NCBI RefSeq assembly: GCF_040779325.2
Contig: NZ_JBFONT020000012.1
Location: 1-64,000 of the forward strand
Direction of reading: 5' to 3'
Source of the DNA: Aestuariibius violaceus
GTDB lineage: Bacteria > Pseudomonadota > Alphaproteobacteria > Rhodobacterales > Rhodobacteraceae
Length of the DNA stretch: 64,000 nucleotides
Numbering within the stretch: the first letter of the stretch is position 1; each line of letters starts with the position of its first letter. Position numbers and translations under genes: made by a program. Positions 8,239 to 17,543 of the stretch are shown one piece after another. The notes under the pieces were generated by a model, which was not told the DNA's origin, made no database searches, and worked only from the letters and a program-made list of their open reading frames with translations.

Positions 8239-8868
8239 CTAGGCCGCCTCAGCTTCCAGCGCTCGTCGCACGGTTGGACGTTGGGCCATCATTTCTCGAT
8301 GTTCCGCCACCTTGGGAAACTGAAGAGGATCGACACCGTCCGGTTCCATCCACTGAGCAAAGGTAAAAAGATACGGATCGGCCACAGAGTAGTGTTGGCC
8401 GAGCACGAACGGTCCGTCTAGGTAGAAATCCTCAATATGTGAATAGGCTGCCGCAACAGTAACCGGAACCTTACGTTGCATCGCCTCAATCGCCGCTTCA
8501 TCGTCGACCCACCTATGCCCGCGCATACGATGGGCATGGGCAACGTGCAACGTGGATGCCATGAAACTATTGAATTCTTGAAGTCTCGCAAATTGATACG
8601 GATCGCCAACAGGCGCTAGCTGTGCATCAGGAAAGAGTTGCGAAATATAAACAAGGATTGCGGGGGTTTCGGTCAGAACACCCGATGGCGTGACCAAGGC
8701 CGGTACCCGCCCCTTCGGATTGATTTCAAGGTAAGAGCCGGAGTTATGTTCGCCCTGTTCGATCGATAACCGATGCAGGTCATACAACGCTTCGGCGTCT
8801 TCCAAAGCGACGTGGGAGGCCAGTGAGCAGGTGTCCTGCGCATAGTAGAATTGCAAACGTTCATTCAT
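8239..8868 (-). CDS. Glutathione S-transferase family protein
   Basis: A 209-residue protein with an N-terminal thioredoxin-like GST domain (LQFYYAQDTCSLASHVALED; the Cys-Ser region is that of the beta/GstA class) and the cis-Pro segment GRVPALVTPSGVLTETPAIL, which binds the glutathione gamma-glutamyl group (V-P, E-T/S). The C-terminal helical domain includes FVLGQHYSVADPYLFTF, the N-capping motif of helix 6. Predicted to conjugate or reduce electrophiles with glutathione in the cytoplasm. Length is normal. Confidence 0.92.
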   Translation of the reverse strand: MNERLQFYYAQDTCSLASHVALEDAEALYDLHRLSIEQGEHNSGSYLEINPKGRVPALVTPSGVLTETPAILVYISQLFPDAQLAPVGDPYQFARLQEFNSFMASTLHVAHAHRMRGHRWVDDEAAIEAMQRKVPVTVAAAYSHIEDFYLDGPFVLGQHYSVADPYLFTFAQWMEPDGVDPLQFPKVAEHREMMAQRPTVRRALEAEAA

Positions 8869-9302
8869 GACTGCTTTGCCCCGTCGATGCCATCTGCTTC
8901 ATAGAAGCAGCACAACTGAGTGGGTCACAATAACCAAAAAAATGGCCCGTTACTCGATCCCGAACAACGGCCAGGCTGGGCTTGCTGCCGCCATCGGAGC
9001 AAGTGCGCACGACGCCACCAGACACCCCCTCTCAGAAGGGGACGGCCCATGAGAGACATTCGGCGGCATCCGGCTACGCTGCGCTCGAGCCCGCTTTCCA
9101 GCCATTCGCTGCGAGCGCGAACTTTGAGGTAGGTTTAGCTCACCAGAATGTGGACTTTCCGACCTTCGCTCTGATCTGGACACAGTAGTCGTCTGGAGCA
9201 ACGGTTTTGAACTTAGATTTGACATGAATCGGTGCAAAACATCGATCAATTGCGTGGTATTGGAGAGCATTCCAGCCCGGCAAGCTGGCGGCAAATCGGA
9301 AA
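8869..9302. repeat. Gap with a dispersed-repeat copy at about 9041-9121
   Basis: Between the divergent GST and ABC genes, 9041-9065 (GACGGCCCATGAGAGACATT) closely matches 14659-14680, and 9078-9121 contains the GCTGCGCTCGAGCCCGCTTT and CCATTCGCTGC core of the family. A TTGACA at 9218-9223 could be a -35 for the ABC operon, but no convincing -10 follows. No gene was seen in the gap. Confidence 0.5.
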
Positions 9303-10073
9303 ATGTTGAGCAAAGAGCGCATGATTAAAGTCACGAACTTCAGCAAGCAGTACAAAGGCTTCACTGCCGTAAAAAACCTCAGCTTTTCGGTCGAACCAGG
9401 CCAAATCCTTGGATTGCTCGGGCCAAATGGGGCGGGCAAAACAACGACCTTGCGTACATTGTGCGGGATTATCCCGCCCAGCTCAGGGAGCCTCATGGTT
9501 GCTGGCCATGACGTTGTCCAAGCGCCCATCGCAGCCAAACAGAACCTCGGCTATATCCCTGACGATCCACGGCTCTTTGACACCATGACCGTTTGGGAAC
9601 ACCTGGCTTTCACGGCGGCTGCTTACAAACTCGCAGACTTCGAAAAGGATGCCGAAGCGCTCCTTGCGTCATTCGAACTCACACACAAGCGCAATACGCT
9701 CGTCCACAACTTGTCGCGCGGTATGCGGCAAAAGGTGGCGATCGCCTGTGCCTTTTTGCACGACCCAAAAGTGCTCCTGTTCGATGAACCCCTGACGGGG
9801 CTGGATCCCCAAGGCATCCGGGGGATTCAACAAGCAATCCGCGACCGCGCACGGGCTGGCGCGGCCATTATTATAAGCTCGCATCTTTTGAGCCTGTTCG
9901 AGAACCTGTGTACACATATCATGGTGCTGAACCTTGGCGAGTGCCGCCGATTTGGCCCCATGGAAGACCTGCTGAGCGAGGTTGGCCATACGGACAGCAC
10001 TTCCGCCCTTGAAGAAGTGTATTTCTCAATCACGCAAGCGGCAGACCAGGGCTCAGAGACAGCGGTGGTCTAA
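9303..10073 (+). CDS. ABC transporter ATP-binding protein
   Basis: A 256-residue nucleotide-binding subunit with Walker A GPNGAGKTT (residues 40-48), a signature region LSRGMRQKVAIA (degenerate LSGGQ), Walker B VLLFDEPLTGLDP and the switch His in IIISSHLLS. It resembles the ATPases of ABC-2-type exporters. A second ATG at 9321 (MIKVTNF, preceded by AAAGAG) is an alternative start. The permease begins 4 bases after its stop, so the two are translationally linked. Confidence 0.92.
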   Translation: MLSKERMIKVTNFSKQYKGFTAVKNLSFSVEPGQILGLLGPNGAGKTTTLRTLCGIIPPSSGSLMVAGHDVVQAPIAAKQNLGYIPDDPRLFDTMTVWEHLAFTAAAYKLADFEKDAEALLASFELTHKRNTLVHNLSRGMRQKVAIACAFLHDPKVLLFDEPLTGLDPQGIRGIQQAIRDRARAGAAIIISSHLLSLFENLCTHIMVLNLGECRRFGPMEDLLSEVGHTDSTSALEEVYFSITQAADQGSETAVV

Positions 10074-10076
10074 GAG

Positions 10077-11705
10077 ATGGATGCTGCTCTTTGCCGACTT
10101 CTCATGTTGCGACTGCGTGGCGGTCTGCGCCAGCGCTTGCTCCAGTTGGCAAGCGTGCGCGGCCTGCTTTTCACCCTTGCCTTCGGGGCGGTCATTTGGT
10201 TCCTGATCGTTTCGAACGGTTCCTCGGGCACGAGCGTCTTTGCATCCGCGGCTCTGGACCGGCAGGCGTTCGGCGAGCAGATCATTACCTTCATGCCGTT
10301 CAGCATGCTTGGGCTGTCGCTGCTCACCGTATTGATGACGACCGGGCCTACGTTTCATTTCTCGCCGAATGAGGTCAATTTTCTCTTTACCGGGCCGTTC
10401 CGCCGACGGGATCTGATCCTCTATAAGTTCGCGGCCTATGTCGCTGGCGTCACCTTGAGCAGCGTGTTCGTTACGCTCATTGCACCGCCGCAAATAGGAT
10501 CGGCCCTGTCTGTCTTTATCGCCACGCTGCTGACGCTTGTGTTCGTTCAGCTGAACAGCGCCGTCATCAGTATGACCGGGCATGCGCTCGACGGCAGTAG
10601 GCTCGCAAGGATACGATGGCCCGCAACGGCATTGCTTTGCATAACCGCAGCGGCAACCTTGCTTTACGCATGGGCCATGCCCGACCGTGGGATAATCGAC
10701 CTTTTGTCCGAGTTTCGATACTCATGGATCGGAACCATAATCTTGATCCCCTACATCGTGTTCGCCGAACTTTTCGTGGCGCCATCGGTTTCACATCTGG
10801 CCCTTTGGGCTCTTGTCGCGGTCGTCATCAATGCGGCGCTGCTGCGCGCTGTTATCGTGCTCGATGCGCGCACGACCGACCGCTCCCTCGCGGAGAACGC
10901 CCGCCTGAGCAACCGATGGGAGCGCATCAAACAAGGTGGCTCTTTCTGGGCGACCGAACGGACCGAAGTGCGCTCGGTCCGTCGTGCACCAATTCTAGGC
11001 GGCTTGGGGCCCATTGCCGCGCGGCAGGCCCTCAATGCGTTGCGGAATTCGTTCAGGCTTATCCTGGTATTTGTTTGTCTCGCCGCGTGTATTGCGCCGA
11101 TTTCCTTGGCGCTCGGCGCGCCGATCACGGAGGCACAGACTTTGATGATTATCTATGTGTTCATCGCATTCATCCTACCTCGCAATCTGATCTGCGACTT
11201 TCGCGGCGACCTGAGTCGGATGGAAATCTATAAGACACTGCCCATCGCTCCCTGGCGCATTTGCACAGGCCAACTCGTGGTTCAGACACTGCTGGCCTAT
11301 TTCATTGCTTTGACAATTATAGCGAGCGCACTTGTCTTCGAGGAGAGGGTCACGACACAAGTTGCACTGGTATTAGCGGCTTTCGCGCTACCGTTGACGT
11401 TTCTTATCTATGCAGTCGAGAACACGGTCCATCTTCTGTTCCCGACAAAGCTCGTTGCGATGGGACGGGCAGACTTCGAATTTCTTGGTCGCTCAATTGT
11501 CGAGTTTATCGCGAAGACGGTTTTCGTTTTCGCTGCTATGGCGGCATCAGGTGCCGTGGGGCTGGTCACATTCAAAATGATGGGAACCACATTGGTTCTG
11601 CCGGGATTGGCCAGCTGGCTTACACTGATGTTGATCGGACTTCTGACATTGTTCGCACTGCAATATGCTTTCCGGCGCTTCGCGGTCGCAGAAACCATCG
11701 ACTAA
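10077..11705 (+). CDS. ABC exporter permease (putative ABC exporter, ABC-2-like)
   Basis: A 542-residue membrane protein with about 12 hydrophobic segments in two halves. The diagnostic stretch SPNEVNFLFTGPFRRRDLI between segments 3 and 4, and RNLICDFRGDLSRMEIYKTLP in the second half, are typical of the putative ABC exporter family encoded beside a single ATPase. The cargo is unknown. It forms a two-gene operon with the ATPase at 9303; I see no third component nearby. Confidence 0.85.
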   Translation: MDAALCRLLMLRLRGGLRQRLLQLASVRGLLFTLAFGAVIWFLIVSNGSSGTSVFASAALDRQAFGEQIITFMPFSMLGLSLLTVLMTTGPTFHFSPNEVNFLFTGPFRRRDLILYKFAAYVAGVTLSSVFVTLIAPPQIGSALSVFIATLLTLVFVQLNSAVISMTGHALDGSRLARIRWPATALLCITAAATLLYAWAMPDRGIIDLLSEFRYSWIGTIILIPYIVFAELFVAPSVSHLALWALVAVVINAALLRAVIVLDARTTDRSLAENARLSNRWERIKQGGSFWATERTEVRSVRRAPILGGLGPIAARQALNALRNSFRLILVFVCLAACIAPISLALGAPITEAQTLMIIYVFIAFILPRNLICDFRGDLSRMEIYKTLPIAPWRICTGQLVVQTLLAYFIALTIIASALVFEERVTTQVALVLAAFALPLTFLIYAVENTVHLLFPTKLVAMGRADFEFLGRSIVEFIAKTVFVFAAMAASGAVGLVTFKMMGTTLVLPGLASWLTLMLIGLLTLFALQYAFRRFAVAETID

Positions 11706-12015
11706 GGCAAAGAAAGAGGAACTCCAGTTAAGACGACAAGGTGGATCTATGAGGTCTATCCTATCCATCCGAATGGGGGGGGGTTGGCCTGAGACCTGGA
11801 AGCAAGGTGCATAGACATTAAAAGAAGCTTTATCGAGAATTGCGGCCCACTTTAGTTACGTTCATGAAAAACACCGGATTCTCCAGACCGGCCAATCGCT
11901 GCGCCTGCGAGTTCGTCGGTTTGATAAAATCACCGTTTGCGGGACAAACTGTGAATTCGCTGCGATAGCACGAAAGTCCGGAGTGCGACATTGCTTCTCC
12001 CGGGAATTAAGGGAT
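11706..12015. other. Gap without recognisable gene
   Basis: About 310 bases separate the ABC permease from the convergent LysE gene. The sequence has a run of G at about 11776-11784, and only short open frames without familiar motifs. No clear terminator hairpin or repeat core was found. Confidence 0.4.
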
Positions 12016-12648
12016 CTATTCCTCGGTCCTTGCGAAAGCGATGCCGACTCCACTCAAAAAGAACATACCGCCCACGCTTCGCTGCAGCCCTATCATCAGC
12101 CCTTGCGAGAGTTCGAGCTGGCGAACACGATCTCCAAACACTGAGTAGGTCATCGCGACAAGAAAAGCGCCGGCTCCACAGATGGCCGTCATTCCGGCCA
12201 GTTGCGTGACAGTGCCACCTTCGTGGGAAAGGAACTGGCGGAAGAGAGCCGTGAAGAAAGCGATGGCTTTAGGGTTGGCAATAGCGACTGCGAAACCACC
12301 GCGAAAGAGGGCAGTGGCAGTCCGCGAGGGCCGCGTCGTGCCTGCGCCGAGCACAATGGGAACGTGTGCGGCCCGCCACATGCGAATGCCGATATAGACC
12401 AGATAGGCGGCACCTGCATACTTCACGATCGAGAACAGCAAGGCTGAGCCCACGATGATCGCACCGAGTCCGACCGAGGCCGCCGCCGCTTGGAGTGTGG
12501 ACGCGCAAGCATTGCCGAGCGCCGTGGCGACCGCACGGTCGGCTCCGAACCGTGCTCCATCAGCAAACGCCAGCAAAGTGCTCGGACCAGGGATGAGCGA
12601 AACCCCCAACACTGTAAGAATGAAAAGAAGCCATTCCTGAGCGGTCAC
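12016..12648 (-). CDS. LysE/RhtB-family exporter
   Basis: A 210-residue protein of six membrane segments beginning with the family signature SLIPGPSTLLAFADGARFG (G-P-G-P/S). The central AYLVYIGIRMWR, the RGGFAVAIANPKAIAFFTALF segment (N-P-K) and the C-terminal GLQRSVGGMFFLSGVGIAF all fit. The family exports amino acids or related small compounds. It lies 28 bases after the small membrane protein gene at 12677 on the same strand. Confidence 0.9.
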   Translation of the reverse strand: MTAQEWLLFILTVLGVSLIPGPSTLLAFADGARFGADRAVATALGNACASTLQAAAASVGLGAIIVGSALLFSIVKYAGAAYLVYIGIRMWRAAHVPIVLGAGTTRPSRTATALFRGGFAVAIANPKAIAFFTALFRQFLSHEGGTVTQLAGMTAICGAGAFLVAMTYSVFGDRVRQLELSQGLMIGLQRSVGGMFFLSGVGIAFARTEE

Positions 12649-12676
12649 CTGGCGTCTCCGCTAGCTCTCCGTGAAA

Positions 12677-12961
12677 TCATCGAGCCGAACCGCCATCGTC
12701 CATTCCACCTCTATGGCTGCGGAGCGATTGCCAGATGCCGAAAATGCTTATGACGATCCAGAAGAACTCCATGACCACCGACGCGAGGTTGAAATTATAG
12801 TACAGGGACAGGGAAATTAGCAGAGAGCCCACGAGGTTGATCGTGGGGAACTCCCATCGAGCCGCGTCAAGAAGCCGGGCCTGCGTTAAAAAGTAGGCTG
12901 TGACCACCATGACGGTGCCGAACGATCCGATGAGGTCGACGAAGCCAAGATCGAAGTTCAT
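12677..12961 (-). CDS. Small membrane protein, CBU_0592-like
   Basis: A 94-residue protein with three hydrophobic segments: FDLIGSFGTVMVVTAYFLTQ, INLVGSLLISLSLYY and VVMEFFWIVISIFGIW. This pattern (G.xG..xx.AYxL near the start, NxxG in segment two) matches the CBU_0592-like integral membrane family of unknown function. It lies upstream of the LysE exporter on the same strand and is divergent from the HxlR regulator, which may control both. Confidence 0.72.
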   Translation of the reverse strand: MNFDLGFVDLIGSFGTVMVVTAYFLTQARLLDAARWEFPTINLVGSLLISLSLYYNFNLASVVMEFFWIVISIFGIWQSLRSHRGGMDDGGSAR

Positions 12962-13017
12962 GCGAGGAAATCTCCCTTTGAGCCCCCTTGGGCATGCTGC
13001 ACCGATTGACCGCGCCC

Positions 13018-13080
13018 GCTATGGATCGCGGCAAGGCTTGGTGCTATGGAATCAATAGTGTTCAGCGATAGTGCTATGGA
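13018..13080. promoter_or_regulatory. Three GCTATGGA direct repeats in the divergent HxlR promoter region
   Basis: GCTATGGA occurs at 13018-13025, 13043-13050 and 13073-13080; the last two copies extend to GTGCTATGGAA. They lie between the divergent membrane-protein and HxlR genes, just before the HxlR start at 13092. They may be binding sites for the HxlR protein. This rests on repetition and position only. Confidence 0.4.
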
Positions 13081-13091
13081 AAGCAGAGCGC

Positions 13092-13436
13092 ATGGTCAAG
13101 ATACCGCGACCGGGGCAGCCGGTTCGAGGCTCGCGCAGCGGCGCGCCCGTGATGGCCCTCCTAGACCTTCTTGGGCGGCGGTGGGCAATGGGAGTTGTCT
13201 GGGTCCTCTCAGAGATTGGTCCGACGACATTCAGGGGTTTGCTGGAAGCCTGCGAGACGATCTCTCCGGCAGTTCTGAATCAACGCTTGAAGGAACTGCG
13301 CGCGGCTGGTCTCGTGACTCGGGAGGAAGGTGGCTACGCCGTCACGCCCATCGGGCGCAGCATTTACGAACAGCTTGTCCCGCTTACCGATCTTGCCACC
13401 GAATGGGCCGCGCGGCTACCGGATCGGGACTGTTGA
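13092..13436 (+). CDS. HxlR-family transcriptional regulator
   Basis: A 114-residue single winged-helix protein with the HxlR core: LLGRRWAMGVVWVLSEIGPTTF (W-x-x-x-I/V-L), then ISPAVLNQRLKELRAAGLVTRE and the wing YAVTPIGRSIYEQL. The frame is open back to 13071, but the ATG at 13092 (MVKIPRPG) gives the normal length. The usual N-terminal Cys of redox-sensing HxlR proteins is absent from the core; the only late Cys is at the C terminus. It is divergent from 12677. Confidence 0.87.
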   Translation: MVKIPRPGQPVRGSRSGAPVMALLDLLGRRWAMGVVWVLSEIGPTTFRGLLEACETISPAVLNQRLKELRAAGLVTREEGGYAVTPIGRSIYEQLVPLTDLATEWAARLPDRDC

Positions 13437-13878
13437 CCCATGCCATTGAAGTGAACCTTTCTCGGAGGTAACGAAAATCACTTAGCGCTCCAAATAGCTT
13501 CGAAACGGATCTTAAACGTCATGCACTGCGCGTTTAGGCTCATAAGGAACGCTATGCCGCGTTTGCAGCGGTACTCGCCGAAGCCGCCGTCCATTCGCGA
13601 CGCAGCGTTCTGCACCAAGGGCTCTTCGCGGCCATCGCAGCTGACGCAGCATCACCGACTTGCTCAACGAGATCCGCCACCAAAGACGGCCCAAACCGGT
13701 CACTCGAGACCGATCACTCTTTCTGCGCCTGCAACCCGCATAACCGCCATTCGCTGCTGGAGCGAAATTCGTGGGCAGTTGAAGGTCGGGACCGCGGGAC
13801 GAAGTTGCCATTGGGTTTGATTGGCGGAATGTCAGGTTTCGAGAACTGCCATGCACAGGCAAGCCCTACTGCAAATCC
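13437..13878. repeat. Repeat-filled gap holding copy 1 of the 108-bp identical repeat
   Basis: The stretch contains several degenerate copies of the repeat family (for example GCCGCCGTCCATTCGCGACGC near 13580) and the 108-base unit listed at 13685. Open frames here show no protein motif. The gap separates HxlR from a convergent LysE gene. Confidence 0.55.
13685..13792. repeat. 108-bp direct repeat, copy 1
   Basis: This stretch, beginning GACGGCCCAAACCGGTCACT and ending GTTGAAGGTCGGGAC, is identical by eye over 108 bases to 25333-25440, in the same orientation. The first 23 bases recur at 60239-60261. It contains the CCGCCATTCGCTGC core of the dispersed family. Confidence 0.85.
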
Positions 13879-14511
13879 TTAAACAGTGGGGCGTTTGAGA
13901 AATAGTCCAGCCACTCCAGAGGCGACCAAGAAACTACCACCAACCCGGTTCATCCAACGAAGAACTGATAACCGCCGGACAAAGCGGCGCAAGACATCTG
14001 TTCCAAATGCAAACGCTAACCCATTCAGCGTTGCTAAGGCTGAAAAGGTTATCACCAAAATAGTTGCCTGCCATAAATAGCTACTGTCTGGTCCGATGAA
14101 TTGAGGGATGAAAGCAGCCGAGAAAGCAATGCTCTTTGGGTTAAGTGATGTGACGAAGAAACCATCTCGTAGACCGTGCAAAGTCGAGCTGCGCTTCTTT
14201 TGAACAGCAATATCTAGGGGTGTCGGTTCAGCAGTGAAGAGCTTGATCCCGAGATAAATGATATATGCCGCACCGATAAATTTTATGGCAGTAAACGCCG
14301 AAGCAGAGGCAGTGAGGATCGCTCCGGCCCCGGCAATCGCAGCAGTTGATCCTACGAGTGTGCCAAGCCCTATGCCGATAGCAAGTGGTACTGAGACGTG
14401 TCGTCCGTCAGACAGTGATCTAGTGATAACCAGCGCGATTGTTGGGCCCGGAATTGCGAGAGCGATGGTGCTAGCACTTGTGAAAAGCAGAAATGAAATA
14501 GGGTCAATCAT
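13879..14511 (-). CDS. LysE/RhtB-family exporter
   Basis: A 210-residue, six-segment protein with the family start LAIPGPTIALVITRSLSDG, the middle AAYIIYLGIKLF and GFFVTSLNPKSIAFSAAFIPQF (N-P-K). It probably exports an amino acid or related solute. It stands alone between repeat-filled gaps. It is clearly a different paralogue from the other LysE proteins in the window. Confidence 0.9.
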   Translation of the reverse strand: MIDPISFLLFTSASTIALAIPGPTIALVITRSLSDGRHVSVPLAIGIGLGTLVGSTAAIAGAGAILTASASAFTAIKFIGAAYIIYLGIKLFTAEPTPLDIAVQKKRSSTLHGLRDGFFVTSLNPKSIAFSAAFIPQFIGPDSSYLWQATILVITFSALATLNGLAFAFGTDVLRRFVRRLSVLRWMNRVGGSFLVASGVAGLFLKRPTV

Positions 14512-14902
14512 TTCTTGATCCTAGAGATTGAACTATAAAGCATCAATCACGAATGAGCTGCCGTTCGTTGACTGTGCAGCATCGGTCACAATGGGGCTCT
14601 CTACCGCCGTCGGAGGCAGTGCAGAATCTGATCTGTTGGCTCTGCCTCCTTGGATAATGACGGCCCCTAAGAGACATTCGCCACTTTGCCGCAATGCTGC
14701 AGTCGCGCCCGTATAGCCGCCATTCGCTGCAACTGCTAGATATCGGCAGTGATCAAGGGCGGGACGAAGCACCAATTAGCTGCGGCTGCGCCAAGGGCTG
14801 CTTTGAGAATTTGGCAGCGTCAATAACGGTCCTTTCCGCCAGTGCCAGAAACGGCCGAGTTTTGGCACATTCTGTGGTGCGGAGAAGCTCTGGAGCGACT
14901 GA
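14512..14902. repeat. Gap with dispersed-repeat copies at about 14570-14790
   Basis: The core elements GCAGCATCGGTCACAATGGG (near 14577), GACGGCCCCTAAGAGACATT (14659, matching 9041) and GCCGCCATTCGCTGCAAC (about 14718-14735) are all present, followed by GGGCGGGACGAAGCACC. No gene was seen. Confidence 0.55.
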
Positions 14903-15538
14903 CTAGGGCCGAACTGTGACGCTCCGAAAGACAATCACCAGTCCCATTGTTCCGATCAGGGCACCGGCAAACCTATCCACACCGGAACGCGCGCGGTCGT
15001 AGCGTTTTGCGACCGGCTCGATTGAGGACGTGAGTGCAACAGCACCATACCAACCTGCAGAGATACAGAAGACGATCACAAGCACGAAGAGGCCAGTCAA
15101 CGTTCCTGTCTGAGGGGGAAGAAACGCAGCAAAGGTCGAGGCGTAGACCAGAGCGGCTTTGGGGTTGCTGCCTTGCGTCAAAGCACCCAGACTGACCGCT
15201 TGGAACGCGGTCATATTTTGGCTGGTCGCTACGCCATCTTCTGCGGTTGCATCGGACGCTCTGCGCCAAAAGCGCCACCCGAGGTAGCAAAGATAAGTGC
15301 CTCCCGCGATCTTCAGGGCGAGGTAGAGGGATGGCACCTGGGCGAGGACAACCAGGAAACCTCCAAGCGCGAGACCAGCGAACGCAATACTGGCCACCGC
15401 GACACCGAATGCGGCGAGCAGCCCTTGACGGCGGCTTTTCAGCGCCATTCGGCTGACGACGATGAAACTCGGCCCTGGAATGATTGTCCCCGCAAGAATG
15501 CTACCACAAACAAGAAGAAGCGCTGTCGTATCACTCAT
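14903..15538 (-). CDS. LysE/RhtB-family exporter
   Basis: A 211-residue membrane protein with GTIIPGPSFIVVSRMALKSRR at the N terminus, the YLCYLGWRFW segment, and GALTQGSNPKAALVYASTFAAF with the conserved N-P-K. It is probably an exporter of amino acids or analogues. Its start overlaps the end of the upstream DMT exporter by 8 bases, so both are made from one message controlled at the 16.4-kb divergent promoter. Confidence 0.9.
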   Translation of the reverse strand: MSDTTALLLVCGSILAGTIIPGPSFIVVSRMALKSRRQGLLAAFGVAVASIAFAGLALGGFLVVLAQVPSLYLALKIAGGTYLCYLGWRFWRRASDATAEDGVATSQNMTAFQAVSLGALTQGSNPKAALVYASTFAAFLPPQTGTLTGLFVLVIVFCISAGWYGAVALTSSIEPVAKRYDRARSGVDRFAGALIGTMGLVIVFRSVTVRP

Positions 15539-16421
15539 TCACTTTCACCTTTTCTTGGCGTGACACCGGGAGGGCCAAAAGTCCGGCGGCGGCGATGATC
15601 AACACGCCAACCAGTCCGATCATGTTGGGGAACTCGGCGAAAAACAAACCACCCCAGACCAAGCTGAAAACGAGATAACTGTAATCGAAGGCGGCCACAG
15701 TGTTGGGTGGCCCTTTCTGATAGGCGATGGCCGCGCCGACGCTGCCGATCAGGATCAGAACGGCGAGTGCTGCAACGGTCGTAAGGAGCTGGAGATCGAT
15801 CGCTTGCCAAGGGCCGAAGATGAACGATCCATCCTGCCCAGAGAACAGGCCAAGCATGGCTCCACTAACGATAAAGGTGATGTTCAAGGCGAGAGCCAGG
15901 ACAAACGGATCATCCTCGCGGCATTTGGCGGAGGTCAGAACCATTGCACAGGCGTAGAGAAAGGCCGCCGCGACTGGTAGCAGCGTGCCGAGGGCCACAC
16001 CCGATGTGTCAGGCCGGATGACAAGTAGAACACCAACAAAGCCCGCCGCGATGGCAAGGATCGCGCGGCCGGACGGCCATATGCGGCTGACAGCAGCGGC
16101 GAGGGCGACGATGAAAAGAGGACCGGTGTAGTAGGCTGCCGCCGCAAGTGACAGCGGCATGAGCGGCAGCGCCGAATAGTAACTGAGCCACATCAAAACT
16201 AGCAGCGTGCTCCGTAGGGTGGCCCAACCGATATTTGTAACGGCAATCGGACCTTTGCGGCGCGCGAACCACAATAGGACAGGCACGACGATGGACGAGC
16301 GGAGGATGAACATCTGCCAGAGCGGCAGCGACAAGCCTGTCGCCTTGATGACGGCATCCCCAAGCGAAAGCGCGGCAACGGACAGGATTATAGCGAGGAC
16401 AGCGATCCTGGCGTTCGACAT
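15531..16421 (-). CDS. DMT-superfamily (EamA) transporter
   Basis: A 296-residue protein of about ten membrane segments with two EamA repeats. Repeat one starts LSVAALSLGDAVIKATGLSLPLWQM; repeat two contains AIAYQKGPPNTVAAFDYSYLVFSLVWG. It is a relative of the DMT protein at 27069 (shared TLRS, YTGPLFIV, LGVLxVxRP patterns). It is divergent from a LysR gene, which is its probable regulator, and is followed by a co-translated LysE gene. Confidence 0.9.
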   Translation of the reverse strand: MSNARIAVLAIILSVAALSLGDAVIKATGLSLPLWQMFILRSSIVVPVLLWFARRKGPIAVTNIGWATLRSTLLVLMWLSYYSALPLMPLSLAAAAYYTGPLFIVALAAAVSRIWPSGRAILAIAAGFVGVLLVIRPDTSGVALGTLLPVAAAFLYACAMVLTSAKCREDDPFVLALALNITFIVSGAMLGLFSGQDGSFIFGPWQAIDLQLLTTVAALAVLILIGSVGAAIAYQKGPPNTVAAFDYSYLVFSLVWGGLFFAEFPNMIGLVGVLIIAAAGLLALPVSRQEKVKVNE

Positions 16422-16535
16422 GATTACAGGGTCTCCGACAATGGCTTAGACAGCGCCGAAGAAGCATGTATCTTCAATCATGAAAAAGGAGTTTTTCGCT
16501 CATTCGCATGAGCCAGAGGAATAGATATTCGTTAG

Positions 16536-17426
16536 ATGGCCCTTCCCCCGCTAAACCGCCTGAGACCGTTCGAGGCCGCCGCCCGCCTTGAGAGCTTTTC
16601 CATGGCCGCTACCGAGCTCGGGATGACCCAGACGGCGGTGAGCAAGCAGATCGCCGCATTGGAGCGCGAGCTGGGGGTCAGCCTCTTTGAGCGGCGCAAC
16701 CGGGCGGTGTTCCTGACCGATGCCGGGCGTCGGCTGGGGCGGGTGGTGAGCGCTGCGCTGTCGGACATCACGGCTGAGCTGGCCGCTTTGCAAGGTCGGC
16801 GGCGCTCAGACGAGCTGATCCTGCACTGTCAGCTTTGCGAGGCGTTCTACTGGCTGATGCCGCGCCTATCGGGATTCCACGAACGCCATCCAGGCGTCGA
16901 GCTGCGCGTCGTCAGCAGCCTTAATCCGCTGACGGAGACCCCCGAAGCGTTCGACGTGGCTATGCAAACCTCCGGCCGAGCATCGGGATCGGCTCGTCTG
17001 GCCTTCACCGCAGCCGACGACATCTTTCCGGTCTGCGCCCCACCGCTCGTTACTGAGGAAACGCTGCCTCTTGATCCACGAAAGATCGTGTCGTTCCCGC
17101 TCCTGGCACACGCCGTCGCACCGCAGGACTGGATGGTCTGGGATGACTGGTTCACGTCCGTGGGCATCGAGATAGTAAATCGCCCCCGATATCTGTCCTT
17201 CGACAGCTACCCCCTCGCCTTACAAGCTGCTGTCGCAGGGCAAGGCATCGCACTTGGATGGCGCAGGACCACCGAGGGCATGATCGCCGAAGGCAAGCTC
17301 GTTCGGCCGTGCAAAGAGAAAGTCGAGCGTCCAACGGAGATTTCGGTCTACCGTGGCACATCGCACGAGCCACATCCGAACGCCGGTCAGCTTATCGCAT
17401 GGCTAGAAGAAGAATTGAGTGCGTGA
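16536..17426 (+). CDS. LysR-family regulator (GcvA-like)
   Basis: A 296-residue protein with an N-terminal HTH of the GcvA subgroup (LPPLNRLRPFEAAARLESFSMAATELGMTQTAVSKQIAALE, then LFERRNRAVFLTDAGRRL) and a periplasmic-binding-like effector domain (RHPGVELRVVSS, ALQAAVAGQGIALGWRR). It is divergent from the DMT/LysE exporter pair and probably activates it when its effector is present. Length is standard. Confidence 0.92.
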   Translation: MALPPLNRLRPFEAAARLESFSMAATELGMTQTAVSKQIAALERELGVSLFERRNRAVFLTDAGRRLGRVVSAALSDITAELAALQGRRRSDELILHCQLCEAFYWLMPRLSGFHERHPGVELRVVSSLNPLTETPEAFDVAMQTSGRASGSARLAFTAADDIFPVCAPPLVTEETLPLDPRKIVSFPLLAHAVAPQDWMVWDDWFTSVGIEIVNRPRYLSFDSYPLALQAAVAGQGIALGWRRTTEGMIAEGKLVRPCKEKVERPTEISVYRGTSHEPHPNAGQLIAWLEEELSA

Positions 17427-17543
17427 TGGCTACGGCGGCTGAAAAACACGCGGCGAAAGTGCTGCTACTTCGTACTGTTTGAATCAAGGCTTGCGCTGAT
17501 CAAACCGCACCACAGGCCCAGAAAGAAAGAAGAGTTTCCAGAT

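Noticed and set aside
9218..9250. TTGACA as a promoter for the ABC exporter operon
   Set aside because: No credible -10 at 16-18 bases; kept only as a remark in the gap entry.
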